From NCBI GenBank assembly GCA_021229015.1, contig CM037780.1, positions 68,579,587 to 68,643,586 of the forward strand: a DNA stretch of 64,000 bases, in the 5' to 3' direction. Source of the stretch: Solen grandis (lineage: Eukaryota > Mollusca > Bivalvia > Adapedonta > Solenidae). Numbering within the stretch: position 1 is the stretch's first letter; each line of letters opens with the position of its first letter. Positions 1-13,500 of the stretch are shown here, one piece after another. A model generated the notes under the pieces. It had not been told where the DNA came from, did no database searches, and was given only the letters and a program-made list of their open reading frames with translations. Position numbers and translations under genes: made by a program.

Positions 1-659
1 GATCGTAGAGTGAGGGCAGTCACTGGACATGAAGAGTATGGCAAAATTTAGAACACGCTCAAAATACAGTGTGTCCATACCACGGTCAAAGCTATCACGA
101 GAAGTCTATTTTGCCTCGATTTGGAAAAGAAATATGTTGTAAGTATTTTATTTCTTCTTCAATTTAATAGCATATAGCACGTGCAAAGCGGAAGATTGTG
201 TTTTACAGATAGGGGCTTATGATTCTTTTTTCAGATGAACATTATTTCCAAACATTCGGGAAAATCTTCAGACTTCGTAAGCATTTGTTTGCTATCACGA
301 AAAGCACGTCACTCACAATGTTTTCCAGAATGCTAGGAAATAGCGTACATCTTATAAAAGATTCAGTATGACCTATTTGCAACGCACTACTTAAGTAATC
401 ATGTTGCAAGCATGCAGAGTAGGCACAAAGACGTGGCAGGCGAAGAAACAAGTCGAATGTACTCAAGAATAGCAAGCAAGGATTCCCATTTGGGTCATCG
501 CCTTACAATGTGTTGATATTAAACGCGATACTCGATAGAACGATGATGAAAACGCGACATCTGGAAAATACGACAACGAAAACGTGATAGCACGATAATG
601 ATAACGCGACAGTACGACCATGAAAAAGCGACAAGATGATAATTCGACAGAATATCGTG
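1..659. other. Non-coding, no gene seen
   Basis: No coding signal or splice structure is recognisable. From about 510 to 660 the sequence resembles the neighbouring 44-bp satellite in the opposite orientation (runs such as gataatgataacgcgacag), so the left part of the satellite locus is inverted relative to the main array. Confidence 0.5.
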
Positions 660-689
660 TTTTTACCACCACACTGTCGCGTTTTCAGC

Positions 690-1390
690 ATCATTATATC
701 GTACTGTCACGTTATCATTATCGTACATCCGCGTTTTCATTACCTATATCGCCTTATCATTATCGTACCTCCGCGTTTTCATTACCGTGATATCGCGTTA
801 TCATTATAGTACCTCCGCGTTTTCATTACCGTGATATCGCGTTATCATTATCGTACATCCGCCTTTTCATTACCGTGATATCGCGTTATCATTATCGTAC
901 CTCCGCGTTTTCATTACCATGATATCGCGTTATCATTATCGTACCTCCGCGTTTTCATTACCGTGATATCGCGTTATCATTATCGTACCTCCGCGTTTTC
1001 ATTACCGGGATATCGCGTTATCATTATCGTACCTCCGCGTTTTCATTACCGGGATATCGCGTTATCATTATCGTACCTCCGCCTTTTCATTACCGGATAT
1101 CGCCGTTATCATTATCGTACATCCGCTTTTCATTACCGTGATATCGCTTATCATTATCGTACCTCCGCCTTTTCATTACCGTGATATCGCGTTATCATTA
1201 TCGTACCTCCGCCTTTTCATTACCGTGATATCGCGTTATCATTATCGTACATCCGCCTTTTCATTACCGTGATATCGCGTTATCATTATCGTACATCCGC
1301 CTTTTCATTACCGTGATATCGCCTTATCATTATCGTACCTCAGCGTTTTCATTACCGTGATATCGCCTTATCATTATCGCTCTATCATCA
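690..1390. repeat. 44-bp satellite array, about 16 copies
   Basis: A head-to-tail array with a 44-bp unit containing gttttcattaccgtgatatc and gcgttatcattatcgtacct. Copies differ by a few substitutions (cctcc/catcc, cgcgtt/cgcctt) and rare 1-bp indels. There are no unique spacers between units. Degenerate, partly inverted relatives lie on both sides, at about 510-660 and 1560-1810. The short open frames here are by-products of the repeat. Confidence 0.9.
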
Positions 1391-2442
1391 CCATCCGGTT
1401 CGCAGGCGTGTGCTATAAAATATATTTAAATACAGCAGTAATAATGGACGAGTTTTGAAAGAGGCTAACATACAAGAAAATACTTCTTCTATTGGAACCG
1501 GATATGGGGTGTATATTAGATGACTTTATTGACTTTTTTTTGTAACGTGGAAATGAACTCTTCTATGCGTATGGAACCGTAGGCGATAGAGCGCTGATGA
1601 TAACACGAAAGCACGACAGTGAAAACAAGAATGTGCAATAATAATACAGCGACAGTACGATACTACGATGTTGGAAACGCGGCAGTACGGTGGTGAAAAC
1701 ACGAAACTAAATCGATTTATCATCATCGCACTATCGTATTTTCAAGTTTTCATGATCGTACTGTCGCGTTATCAATATCGTGCTATCGCGTTTTCGTTAT
1801 CGTATTGTCATGATTCGCGGGATTCCGTAAGCAAGAGTGATATGAAGTGTGGTATGATATTTTGGGCTCAATAAGGACGTGATGACGACTTATTTTGATT
1901 GTAGTTACGACGATGTTAATTTTGTAGATGATTGTGACAAACGTATGCTTAATGTTGAACTGAGTTCGAATTGCTTCGAATGTGAAAGTTAGAATGAACG
2001 CGTGTTTGTTTTACGTCGTTCGGGAAATGCTTACAATTTCTATCATCCCCTCTTGACGGCTCCAGGGTAGGACCAGTACTTTGCCCATACATGGATCGGA
2101 TCCACAACCTTAGGATCCACAGTCACGTGTGTCCCAAATTGACCAACGTGTGAGTGTGTGTAAATATTACGTGTTTGTTTTGTTTCTTTATATTATGACT
2201 TTTCGAAAACTTTGCGAGGCTCAATCAATATTTAGCCAATATTTATGTAAACATATAGCATTTCAATATTTGTTTTGCGTTAATCAATCAAATGAGTAAA
2301 AAGAGCGTAACTAAAACAATAAGAATTCTGACACATGGCTATGTGACACTGCTATACAGCTAACCCTGTGTTAACGGACACCTCTTCATAGCAGTCAAAA
2401 TAAATAAATAATGAAAAAAACAAACAAACAAGAACAACAAAA

Positions 2443-2482
<40 letters not shown>

Positions 2483-3825
2483 ATCAAACAACAACATTAA
2501 TAGGGAATTTTATGATATAGTAGCATTTCGTAACTTTGGCAGCCTTGGAAAATTGATATTTCGCGAGACTGGAGGTCGCGAGATGTAAAATTATCTTAGC
2601 GGCAAATAACGAAATACAAAACTACGAAAGGCTGCTAGGACATATTTTTTTTCTTTTTTTTATATACGTATGACTTTTCAAGTCGCACAAAGAAGTAAGT
2701 TATACAGGTTTTAATGAATAATAAACGAACGGTAAAGAAAATGTTAAAAATTCAAGACAAAGAAAATATGATTAGAACGGGACAGCTTGGGAGGATGGAG
2801 CCTCTGGGGAAAAAAATCTGCTTATGCCGGTATATTTTTTCAGAATCCCAACTGGTCACTTTTTTATAAAAATTGTGTGAAAAAGTGTGATTCGCTAATA
2901 AAGATAGCGGGATTGCACCAAACTATCAAAAACGCTTTCAAGGGGGCGACTAAAAATATTTAACTATGCTAAATATCACTATCTATACACTTATTCAACT
3001 TTAATCGTACTGTAGTTTGTTACTATTCCTATATAATGGTTTTCGAAACCATTTCATGCCCATCGGACCGGCTTCTACCAGTGAATTTAGAAATTCCTTA
3101 TGGTAACTCCTTCTTCTGATAGTTTACGTGCTATGGCATCATAGTTTTCTTTTAGAAAAACAAAAGAATTCCAAGGAAAACTCTTACAGAAAAAAAAGAC
3201 TTTAAGGTATTCAATTAAAATAAACAACTGGATAATTTCATTTTCTGCAGAGAAATTTATATAAAAATTAGAAAAGTTTCAGATGTTTAAAGAACATAAA
3301 TGTGTCGTTTGCGGTATTTAGAGGGACATGCATACCCCAGAGTTCTTATTATAGGTGCGCCCTCTGTCCGGATGTTCCTGTCCGTACTGAAAATAATAAT
3401 AATAAAAATAATAATAAAAAGAACATGATCTTTTTTACAACGTGTTCATAATATCGGAATAATACTTTAAACGCGTTGGATTATATTTTGCTAAATCTCA
3501 CAGGATGAAACCAGACCATCGGTATCCAATGACCCAAAGTAGTTGTCGCTCAGTGATAAACGTGAGAAAATCGATGCTTGCGGAAGATCAAGTACATAAT
3601 CCCTGGTACTGGCTCCGAGGGATATAAGCTTTCATGATCGTGTGGTCATTAATTAGTATTTGGCTACTTAGTTCCAACTTATAATACTACAGTCAAACCT
3701 GTCTGGAACGGTAAGTCAAGGGAATAAGAGAATGTGACCGCTTAAAAGAGGTGGTCGTTAGATAAACTTAATAGGTTAAGCAAATAACAAAATGCTAGTT
3801 GGTAAATTAAAACTGACGGCTAAAT
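1391..3825. other. Non-coding, no gene seen
   Basis: AT-rich sequence without recognisable exons. It contains diverged satellite-like sequence (about 1560-1810), a poly(A) run at 2448-2480, and an AAT-rich microsatellite at about 3388-3420. The phrase around 2066-2080 (accagtactttgcccatac) resembles, in reverse complement, a SINE tail seen at 32341 and 58730. Confidence 0.5.
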
Positions 3826-4340
3826 CCAGGTGGACCGCTTAATACAGGTGGACCGCTTAATACAGGTGGACCGCTTAATACAGGTGGCCGCTAATGCAGG
3901 TGACCGCTAATACAAGGGTGGCCGCTTTACAGGTGCCGCTAATCAGGTGGACCGCTTAATACAGGTGGACCGCTTAATACAGGTGGACCGCTTAAAACAG
4001 GTGGACCGCTTAATACAGGTGGACCGCTTAATACAGTGGACCGCTTAATACAGGTGGACCGCTTAATACAGGTGGCCGCTAATGCAGGTGGACCGCTTAA
4101 TACAAGTGGACCGCTTAATACAGGTGGACCGCTTAATACAGGTGGACCGCTTAATACAGTGGACCGCTTAATACAGGTGGACCGCTTAATGCAGGTGGAC
4201 CGCTTAATACAAGTGGACCGCTTAATACAGGTGGACCGCTTAATACAGGTGGACCGCTTAATACAGGTGGACCGCTTAATACAGGTGGACCGCTTAATAC
4301 AGGTGGACCGCTTAATACAGGTGGACCGCTTAATACAGGT
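3826..4340. repeat. 18-bp minisatellite, about 28 copies
   Basis: A tandem array of the 18-bp unit aggtggaccgcttaatac with occasional 1-bp deletions and a few degenerate units near 3890-3950. Because 18 is a multiple of 3, the array stays open in several frames and gives artefactual repetitive ORFs on both strands. The unit appears to derive from the sequence just upstream (3735-3760), which has a related gtgaccgcttaaaagagg phrase. Confidence 0.92.
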
Positions 4341-5735
4341 TCAACTGTATTCGTTTTGCATAAGATACGAAAATAATAATAAAAACTGCGTACTACCTCA
4401 ATCTCGGTTACGGATGTTGACGTGAAGGTGTCCTTCATCAGAATGACAGAACAATGAATGCTTTTATTAGGAAATTCACAAACAATTCCACAACAGGTGA
4501 CGGAAGAAAGGCATTTACGTCATGTAATATTTGCAGCAATCACGTGGTCCCCGCGTTCTATCACACATGTTGCAAAAAAATACCAGCATTTGTTTCTTAC
4601 TTATAACTCATTTCTTTACTTTTAGAAGAAAAAATATTTATAAAAATGCACATAACGTTTGTTATAAACGTTACTAATTAAAAAACAACACGCAAATCAA
4701 ACATTTTGTATCTTTAAGAGAGAATTTTACTGTTTCAAATAACCTCTCTTTTGCAATATACTAAATTGATGAGTTACATAATAAAGTTAAACGTAACAGA
4801 CGCAAATTGCACAAATACCTGGTTGAAAAGCAAATTTAAAAATCATGCTCTCGACACAAAGTGATTGGCACTTATTAATCAAATCTTTATCAGCTTCGGC
4901 TTCAGCGTCAGTTAGTGTAGCAATAAGTCTAACCTTTAGAATTTAGAAAATGGATTTTGTCTTCGAAATGTTCTTATTGGTCACAAGAGAATTCTGAGAG
5001 CATACATGAGAGAAAGTCTATTTAGACGAGATATGTTTGTCAAAGCTTTGTCACATTTTACGGAATGTTGCGGAAAGATAGAACAGGAACGGATTTCACA
5101 AAAGCCAGCCGAATTGACAAAGCTATTCATCTTATTTAGTTCATCCAGCTTCATCTATTATCGTTAAGATTTTTTGTACAGTTAAACTCATGTGAGTCAG
5201 CTAATATTTGCAAGTGTGCGCTATGGTATTGTGAGATTTGTGTCGCTAGAAATACCTCGACTCTCTTCTCCCGAAGCTGTATTGATTCCTCTCTCCGCAG
5301 TACGGAACACCGCTGACTTTGCGTCAACGTAAAATAATTACGATATATTTATATCGAGATTGTAGAGAAATAATTTCTTTCTATCCGCCGAGGGTATAGT
5401 AAAAGATTGTGAGGCATACGGTTAATATTTTATGTCTTCCGTTAACACTTTCAAATGAGCGCCACTCCGTTCAAATGTGCCTAGTGAAGTGTACTGTGGT
5501 TAAGGCTTTAAGGCTTTTCTTTCGTTCTGAGAAATAACCGTCACAGTTTAATGATCTTAAAGTGTGACGCTTTTACCTTTTCTTTTCTTTTTCACGAATT
5601 ATGACAGATATCTAGAGCTAATGTTAAGCACTATATTCCTGATGTCGTTTTGTACTGAAATATATACTGGTAGGAATTAATATGGTAATTATTAAAAATA
5701 ATTAATAAACTGCGTCTACCTTACTCATTTAGTTA
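4341..5735. other. Non-coding, no gene seen
   Basis: AT-rich DNA up to the scaffold gap. I see no exon with family resemblance, no array and no RNA gene. Confidence 0.45.
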
Positions 5736-5835
5736 NNNNNNNNNNNNNNNNNNNNNNNNNNNNNNNNNNNNNNNNNNNNNNNNNNNNNNNNNNNNNNNNN
5801 NNNNNNNNNNNNNNNNNNNNNNNNNNNNNNNNNNN
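5736..5835. other. Assembly gap (100 N)
   Basis: Exactly 100 undetermined bases, the conventional length for a scaffold join of unknown size. The two sides need not be adjacent in the genome. Confidence 0.95.
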
Positions 5836-6560
5836 ACGCACATACTTCAAAAATAAAAACTAGCTGAAATTAAAAACAATTCCTTCCTAGAACATCTCAA
5901 AAAACATCAATGTGGTTTCTTTCTACTATTTTTTTCTGTATAGATAGAATTGTGTTTCTATGTACATTTATTTTAAACCTGGCAGTGTCCTGGCACAGTG
6001 CGCAGGATGTAAAATTTTGCAGAAAAAATGTGAACCTTTTGTATATAAATACATCATATAACACCAAAATGTATCGCAAGAGTACATAATAATATTGCCA
6101 TCGAAACTTGAAATAAGAATTGTGATACAATCTTTATGTATAAAAGGTATCTCAATTAGTTTACAATCAGTGTTAGTAAAACTTCTTTACCAAAGCCCTT
6201 CTTCGGAAACAAAAAATCCCATATCTTACGCCAGTGGCAGCATTTCTACAATAGCTTTAGTAAAATCTTATTTTTGAGGTCGTGTTTCAGAATTCTTTTG
6301 GAATTTCCAGAAAAATAAGGCCATTTTTAATAGAATTAGTAATCTGTGTGATATCATGGCTAGACACAAATAAAACACATTTCTGGGGATCTGGCTGCAT
6401 GGGGATGGTGTCACTACCCGATGAAAAATGTGTACTAAATTTTGTTATTTTATTTACTGGGTTTAACGTCCTGCCAACAGTTTTTCAGTCATTTGGAGAC
6501 CAAAGGTACCCGGTACGTTGCTATCCATTAAAAAATAAATAAATTAAGAAATAATAATCA
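5836..6560. other. Non-coding, no gene seen
   Basis: AT-rich sequence with short open frames that resemble no protein I recognise. It probably lies in an upstream CEP120 intron or flank, since CEP120 exons follow on the same contig. Confidence 0.4.
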
Positions 6561-6566
6561 ATGACT

Positions 6567-7815
6567 TTATATATAATAAGAAGGTAGGTAACTTCTTCCA
6601 CTGAAAACGTACATCATGTCGTTCAGTTGCCGTAACTTCTTCAAAATTTTGGTGGATTTTCTTAAAAATGGTATAATTTTGCGTTGAAGGGATGAATAAA
6701 GACAGCCAGGGACAAAACACCCCATTGTCTGAGAAATCGCCCTAAAAATGTTCGCGAATTCAAAACACATTTGGTCGCAAAACTTTAACCAAAATATCCC
6801 AGTTAGAAAAGGGCCAAAATTTGTATTAAATTCAGTCAAATAGTTATTCTCCTTGGTTTTCTGATGTCCCTGAACACACTTATAAACTATAGTTACTTGC
6901 AAGCAAAACTTAACCAAAGTTTTTATTGCATGCAAAATATATTCAGACAAAATCTATCTTCATAGCATTATACCACTGAATATATTAAAGAAGTTTCAAA
7001 TCATTTATCTGCCTGGTTACTGATAGATAAGCATGAAATTTCTTGCATGCAAAACTTTAACCAAAAGTTATAAGTTCAAAAAAAGGGGCCATAATTTGTA
7101 ATATATTAGAATTTATAATAGAATTATCTTTTTTGATAATATGATACCCATGAACATGTTGAAATGTTTCAAATCTGGTAACTGAGATATAAGCCTGAAT
7201 TTCCTTGTATGCGAAACTTTAACCGAAATTTCTAAGTTTAAATAAAAGGGACCTAATTTTTAAAACATTCCATCAAGAATTACCAACCTTGATAGTATGA
7301 TACCCTAAAGATGTGTCAAACCAATCCCATGCCTGGATACTGAGATATAAGCATGAAAGTACCTTGCATTCAAAACTTTTACCAAAATTCCAAAGTTAAG
7401 AAGGAGCCATATTTTGTATTAAATTCAGTCAAAAGTTATCTACCTTGGTTGTCTGATGCCCCTAAACATATTCGTAAATTTCAAGTCAATACCATGAATG
7501 ATTATTGACGTATAAGCTGGATAGTAGCTTACATGCAAATTTTAACCAAAATTTCTATTGAATGCAAATCTTTGACCATAATTTCTAAGTTGAAAAGGGG
7601 CCGTAATTTATATTAAATTCATTCAAGAGTTATCTGCCTTGGTTGTCTGATGCCCCTAAACATATACACAAACATTCAAGTCAATTCTATGAATGGTTAT
7701 TGAGATACAAGGTTGATAGTAACTTGCATGCAAATTTTGACCATAAGCTGCAACGTCAACGCCAACGCAAGGGTGATTGCACTATCTCTCATATTCTTCG
7801 AATAGTCGAGCTAAA
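6567..7815 (+). mobile_element. Pearl-like non-autonomous element with internal repeats
   Basis: The body is built from degenerate units of about 155-195 bp carrying the phrases aactttaaccaaaattt, aaggggccataatttgtatt and ttgtctgatgcccctaaac (seen near 6850, 7125, 7280, 7435 and 7630). It ends in a CG-rich stretch (caacgtcaacgccaacg) followed by tcatattcttcgaatagtcgagctaaaa. The same end structure closes the element at 53765-54632, so the two are related families. No protein is encoded; the 127-aa minus-strand ORF here is a by-product. Confidence 0.65.
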
Positions 7816-9612
7816 AATATAAATTATATGATTATAGCATTAACGTTAATGAATGTTATGTATTTCTTCATGCGTGTGACATTTGAACATGTGAATTATT
7901 CCAGTCACCGGGTTATCTCAGTCCCCTTTTTTTATTATAAAACACATCAGTAGAATGGGTTATTCATAACCATTTTTTCTTCTTTAGCAACTCAATAAAA
8001 TAGCAATTAGTGTATTTAAAAGCTAAATATGACATGAAGCAGTTGTATGTGTCAACATCATAATTAGTGTAAAGGAGGAGATTTTCATAAGCCATGCCGC
8101 TTTCTCTGAAAATTGTTGTTAAATTTGTGCCTGATCATAAATTAAAAAAATCTATATAAAGAATATTAGGAAAATATCCAAACCATAAGGAGTCTAATTT
8201 TTCAAGGGATAAACTTTGATTAAACAATTATGGTAGACAGCCTGACAGCCATAAGATGAATGTCTGCGCCAACAAAATTATTTTCACCTTAAAACATATT
8301 GTGCACTTGTGAGATAAAAAAATCAAATACATGTATAGATAAATGAGAAATAATAAATGATGATTTATTAGGAGCAAAGGATAGGATATGGTTCCCTGGG
8401 AGTTGAACCCAGTCCTCTTGGTAGAACACCAAAAGGTTCCATCACACTAACAGCCTGGTATCCATAGAAGTAACTTGATTCAATTAAAAAAAAAAACACC
8501 TGTTGTGATTGGTGCAGAAGGTAATTAGATATAACTCAAGGTGATTAAAACACGTGAGGACAGCACTGAACATTCCTATTTATAGCAGTGTTTTAAAATG
8601 CCAATGGGGAAAATCGTATCTGATCAATATTAGCATAAGTCAAAGTTTAATATATTAAATTGGAAAAAGTACTATACTAACATTTAGGCACGTTTGATAC
8701 ACAAATATTAAGGGTATTTGTCCAATTTTCTACAAATAGTAATACATGTATTTTAAAGTCTCCAGAATCTATATGGCCTTAAATGTTTTAATAAATGCAT
8801 GTCTTTTGATCAAGTTTATCTGATTGCCATCCAACATAAATCAAGGGATGTCCCAAGACAGCTCGATCCACTCTTCTGAGTGCTGGATAGTATACCGGTA
8901 ATGTAAGCTGTAACTATTATATTTTTCAGTGTTAACATAAAAACATGTGACAGAAGGCATTGAGCCCAGACTTTAAAAGAAAAGTGTAACAAAAACATTT
9001 AGAAATACCTTCCCTTATGAAATGAGTACCTTTTTTGATAGAGAACAAGACTTAGTATACCAAGTTTGAAGTGAATATGTTTGATGGTTATGGAGAAATG
9101 AACCTGAACTAAAACCTTAACAAACGCTGACGTTGATGAGAGGGTCATGACAATAGCTCTACTTCTTGAGAAGTGAAGATAAAAGAAATGCTTTTATCAT
9201 GTATTATTGTCAAACTTTAATTTCCCGATACTGAAAAAGGACATAAGATTAGGTAGCGCAAAACATTTCATGTTTTCTTTTAATTATTAATTTTATGTAG
9301 AATGTTTATAAAGTCTTTACTTTCTATAATGCACATGAATTCATTATTAGTGGCAAAAGTCATTCTTGGAGTAGATGTTTTTTTGTATGTCTATATAAAT
9401 TGTTACATAGAAACACGAATTTGATATTATTCTATACTCTAAAAGAATCCCAGTTCAGATTAATATTTTATAGGGTTTTCAATAGAGTTTTAGAGGAATA
9501 TTTTACCATATTTGAAAAAGGTGGAGTAATCAGTGAAAACTGTCTATTTCATTACGTGAATTCTATTGATTTGGGGATGATGTATCTTATCAGAATTGTT
9601 GTGTCTTTACAG
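7816..9612. other. Non-coding; a tRNA-like remnant near 8390-8470
   Basis: AT-rich DNA with no recognisable exon. At about 8390-8470 the minus strand has a B-box-like gggttcaactcccag and an upstream tRNA-like segment, probably a decayed tRNA-derived SINE head. At about 9120-9180 a fragment resembles the ends of the bivalve elements found elsewhere in the window. Confidence 0.4.
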
Positions 9613-9613
9613 G

Positions 9614-9662
9614 GCAAAGTCAAAGGAGTTAGAGGGACTTATTCAGCGATACAAGGATGAAA
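9614..9662 (+). other. Possible upstream coiled-coil exon of CEP120
   Basis: After a plausible acceptor (tctttacag) an open segment reads AKSKELEGLIQRYKDEI, a charged coiled-coil-like stretch that would suit the CEP120 C-terminal coiled coil. The donor is poor (a-gtctga), and I cannot place the peptide between known exons. It may be a real exon, an exon relic or chance. Confidence 0.25.
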
Positions 9663-9877
9663 TAAGTCTGAAACATTCCATCATAAGTTCCATCTTCACA
9701 CAAATTCATAGCACACCAGTAATAAAAGTGCTAGAACTTTTCATGAATATATGTAGTAAAAGATGAAATACTACGGTGTCTTATAGAATCTGTTCGTATT
9801 TGCTTCTGTTATACATGCATCACTTATTGATCTCATAGCATAGCACCTGAACATCAAACAGGATTACATAATATACA

Positions 9878-10025
9878 GGACTGGTTGTCACGGTGTCAGG
9901 ATAATATGACAGGATGTGGTGTTATGCTACATATCTACGGTGGGATATTGCAGTGTGGCAGTAATATCTGTCTCAAGTAGACAAAGTCTCCAAATGACTG
10001 AAATACCAGGATGTTAAACCCAATT
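9878..10025 (+). repeat. SINE 3' body fragment
   Basis: The segment with gtgtcaggataatatgacag and cagtgtggcagtaatatctg matches, in reverse orientation, the non-tRNA body of the SINE at about 31614-31919. The tRNA-like head is missing, so this is a 5'-truncated copy in the intron or flank upstream of CEP120 exons. Confidence 0.6.
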
Positions 10026-10520
10026 AACTAGTAAACAAATAGGAATATTTGTATTCGTCACTTTTAATGCAGGAATGGCATACATATGTATTGTAAAATA
10101 AAATGCTTAACAAACATTTTAAATGGACCTATGTAGTTTGTGTTAGTTTAAAGAAAAATCCAATATAAAATAACAGCATGACAGTAATGACAAATAGAAA
10201 GTAATTTTTATAAATGTATGAATGAATTAATTTTAGAACTATCTTTCATACGATTTAGGTGTTCAACGTTCATATTCAGCTGGAAATTATCTTGGATAAA
10301 ATCTGTTACAGAGATGGAGCAGCATTGAGTTGACTTAAAGCTTGATTTTGAAAGAAAGCAGAAACATTCCATATCAGAACTTCAATGAATCAATCTTAGT
10401 AAATAATGTTTAAGCGAGTGTAATCCTTTACAGTCAATCCTAATACATATATGTATATTTTCCAGTGCTGTTAATTTTCTTTAAGATTTATAATAACATT
10501 TATGTATCATTATTTTGCAG

Positions 10521-13500
10521 TTAGCTGAGGCTGAAAAACGCAAAAACAAAGTTGAGAAAGACTTTATGGTTTACAAAGAGGAACTGAATACTAAACCTGA
10601 AGTGAGACTGCAGTCTGAGATAAATTTGCTGACACTGGAAAAGGTGAGTGTTCTCACCTGCACACATACACACACACATCTGGCTCGAATTCCATCAACA
10701 ATACTTAGCGCTAGGTAATACTTAAATTCTTAAACTAGGTAGACACACATTATGAAATATTCAAGTACACGACTAAGTTGAAATCAATTATTACCTTAAT
10801 AACTAACAATAATTGATAAGAAATGAAATATTTGGATATTTCTATTAGAGAAACAAGACTAATGAAAGTATTTAAGCTTTACTTAGCGCTAAGAATTACA
10901 TGTTGGTGGAATTCGACCGTGCACAACTTGAAATATTTATTGATAACATCCAATATTTTTTAAGTTTGTAAGATATGGAATCTTAAATTATCAGAAGTAT
11001 GAAGTTCTCTTCTGTTTTCAATGACTTTAACATCACCACGCAATGGGTCCAGGAATCTAGAGAGCAGCTTTCTGGCCTATCAGTCCATTTTCATGTACTA
11101 AAGGATTTCACACTGTGTATTCTGTACAATGTGCAGGTGGAGTTGGAGCGTAAACTGGACGCAGTGACCAAGTCCAAGATTCACTACAAGCAGCAGTGGG
11201 GGAGGGCCCTCATGGAGCTGGCCAGACTCAAACAGAAGGAGCAAGCACAGGCGAAGGCCCACCTGCAGAAACAGCAACAGGTAATTATACCCCTTAGTCA
11301 AATGTTTTATTATATCTCTGCATCACATCGTGCAGTGGGGGCTCTTGTCATGTCCCGTTACATCATGTTTCCTCATACACTTACCTTACATGAAGTTTGG
11401 TAATTATTGTTGATAAAGCCTTTAAAATTTATCATGCTAAGACCAATCTTCAGACAAATTACAGATAACTGTATCAAGGATTATGTGAGACAAATAGCTA
11501 TTTTTCCTCATCAAAGCAGTATGTGGGGGTATTAATCACCTTCAGTTCTAGTTGTAATTGGGAAACTGGTATTTAAAACTCATGCTAAGGCTTTGACAGT
11601 CCCTCGGTGTGAAATGCAATTATATGCCTGCTTCACAATGTGATGTGGGGCTATCAAAGAATCACATGTTTTGTCCTATTGCATTGCATCCAATGTTACA
11701 AGAAGTTGCATCTCTTTTGAAGCAGTGTTGTTGGGGTACTAATCAGCTTTAGTGATAGTTTTATTTTGAACCTGTGGACTTCGCCACTGGGGTTTGGCTT
11801 TGGAGTCAATTTGCAGGACTTGACTTAGCCCTTCCTGGAGAACATACACACCTATCTGAGCTCTGGGTGTGATGACTTGTGGAGGGTCAAATTTCAAGTA
11901 CAGGCCCCACGTTCTTGAAAATAAAGTAGTACTTTAAATATGATTTTCATACTTAGACTAAAACTGCCCATTAGCTTCAAAAGGTATGATATGATAATCA
12001 GATTTGAGCCTTAGATTGTAGTTAAGTATTTTCAAGAACATTGGGCCGTAACCATGATGTTTGAATTTTAAACTAATCAAACAGGTTTACTGATTTCATT
12101 TGTTATGCTCCTATTGCCCCAAAATGAAGCATTAAGTCAACATGTTGTATTATCTCAGAATTATATACATGACTGTATCAAGTGATCTTTATCTCTTTAT
12201 TTCAGGAACTGGAACACATGAGACTGCGGTACCTGGCTGCGGAGGAGAAGGAAGTGGTTAGCACTGAGAAACAGGAACTGGAGGACATTAAAAATGAACT
12301 TAACAAGTAAGTATTGATCACTGCAGGCAGGTAAGGGAAGCAGGTTCCAAAATAAAATACCTAACCCATTCCCTCATTAGTATTCATTTAAACATTTATG
12401 ACTTGATGAATATCAATTTACTGAGCTTTTAACGATATACAAAACAATGGTTATTTCTTTGCACAGCAAACTGAGTAATTTCTGAGCTACAGTATTGTAT
12501 GAGCTTCTGGAAGAAGATGTCTGGTTTGGGTCTGCTCTGTTTGCCAGTGCATCAAAACAAGTCTGTAGGAGGTAGAGTGTGAAGTATAATCTTAGGCTCA
12601 AACTTAAACCCTATTTAATCTTTGAACATGAAACTCATATTTAAAGGCCTATTATGCTTCCAAAAGCAGTGTATATTCTTTGGACAGTAAAACAAAGTGT
12701 GTGCTACAGATTTGTTACGAGATGCATTCTGTACATACTTGTTGATGATATCTTAACTACAATACGTAAACTAGTCTTTCTGCACTGCAAACCATGTCAA
12801 ACCTGATCATACTCATTTACTAGTCTGACATACACCATCTTCAAAAAATTGAAGAAATTCCGTCTCGAATTGACAGTTGTAGAGTGCAAACTCATATAAA
12901 TAGCAGATGAAATCTTTGACGTCATATGACATAATATAAAATTTAAAGTCAGTGCATTCAAAAGTGAATATGTGGCTTTGTTTTCAGTTATAATTTCATA
13001 ATGCTAGTTTTTCGAATTATACTCAAACTCAGTATTCTGCAAGGGAATAAAGTATCAATAGTCCACATTACATGCTAAAAAGGTATACAAGATTCCTTTT
13101 TTACAAAACAGTTCTTTCTTATATTTTAATTGAATATTGTGCTGAATTGAAGGAGGCACAGAGCATTAAAATAAATTACTGTGTCACATTATACCTGTAA
13201 TGTAACAGAAATAAAATTTGGAAAAATATGTGGGATCAACTGCAGAAGCACAAGAAAAAAACGGTTTTTCAGAAATTCTTATTTTCATTTTACTTCCATA
13301 TATGATGTCCGAATTTAAAAACCTAGGTACCGTTAAAAGGGTCTTCTGAATTCCAGCATTTGCTTACTTCATGTTTAAACCTATCAGTTACAGTTTTTGA
13401 GATATAGAAAGTTATTCCTAAAAACAAGGCAAAAATCAGCAAAAAGATGTTCATGTCAATTACTACCCTCCCACAAATAACTTGATAATTAATGGTCTGA

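Noticed and set aside
690..1390. CRISPR-like array
   Set aside because: The repeats are contiguous 44-bp units without unique spacers, in a eukaryotic genome.
4036..4438. Repetitive ORFs on both strands (VDRLIQ and LSGPPV type) as genes
   Set aside because: They are translations of the 18-bp minisatellite, which stays open because its length is a multiple of 3; nothing else supports coding.
6567..6950. 127-aa minus-strand ORF as a gene
   Set aside because: It lies wholly within a degenerate repeat element, and the protein has no recognisable domain.
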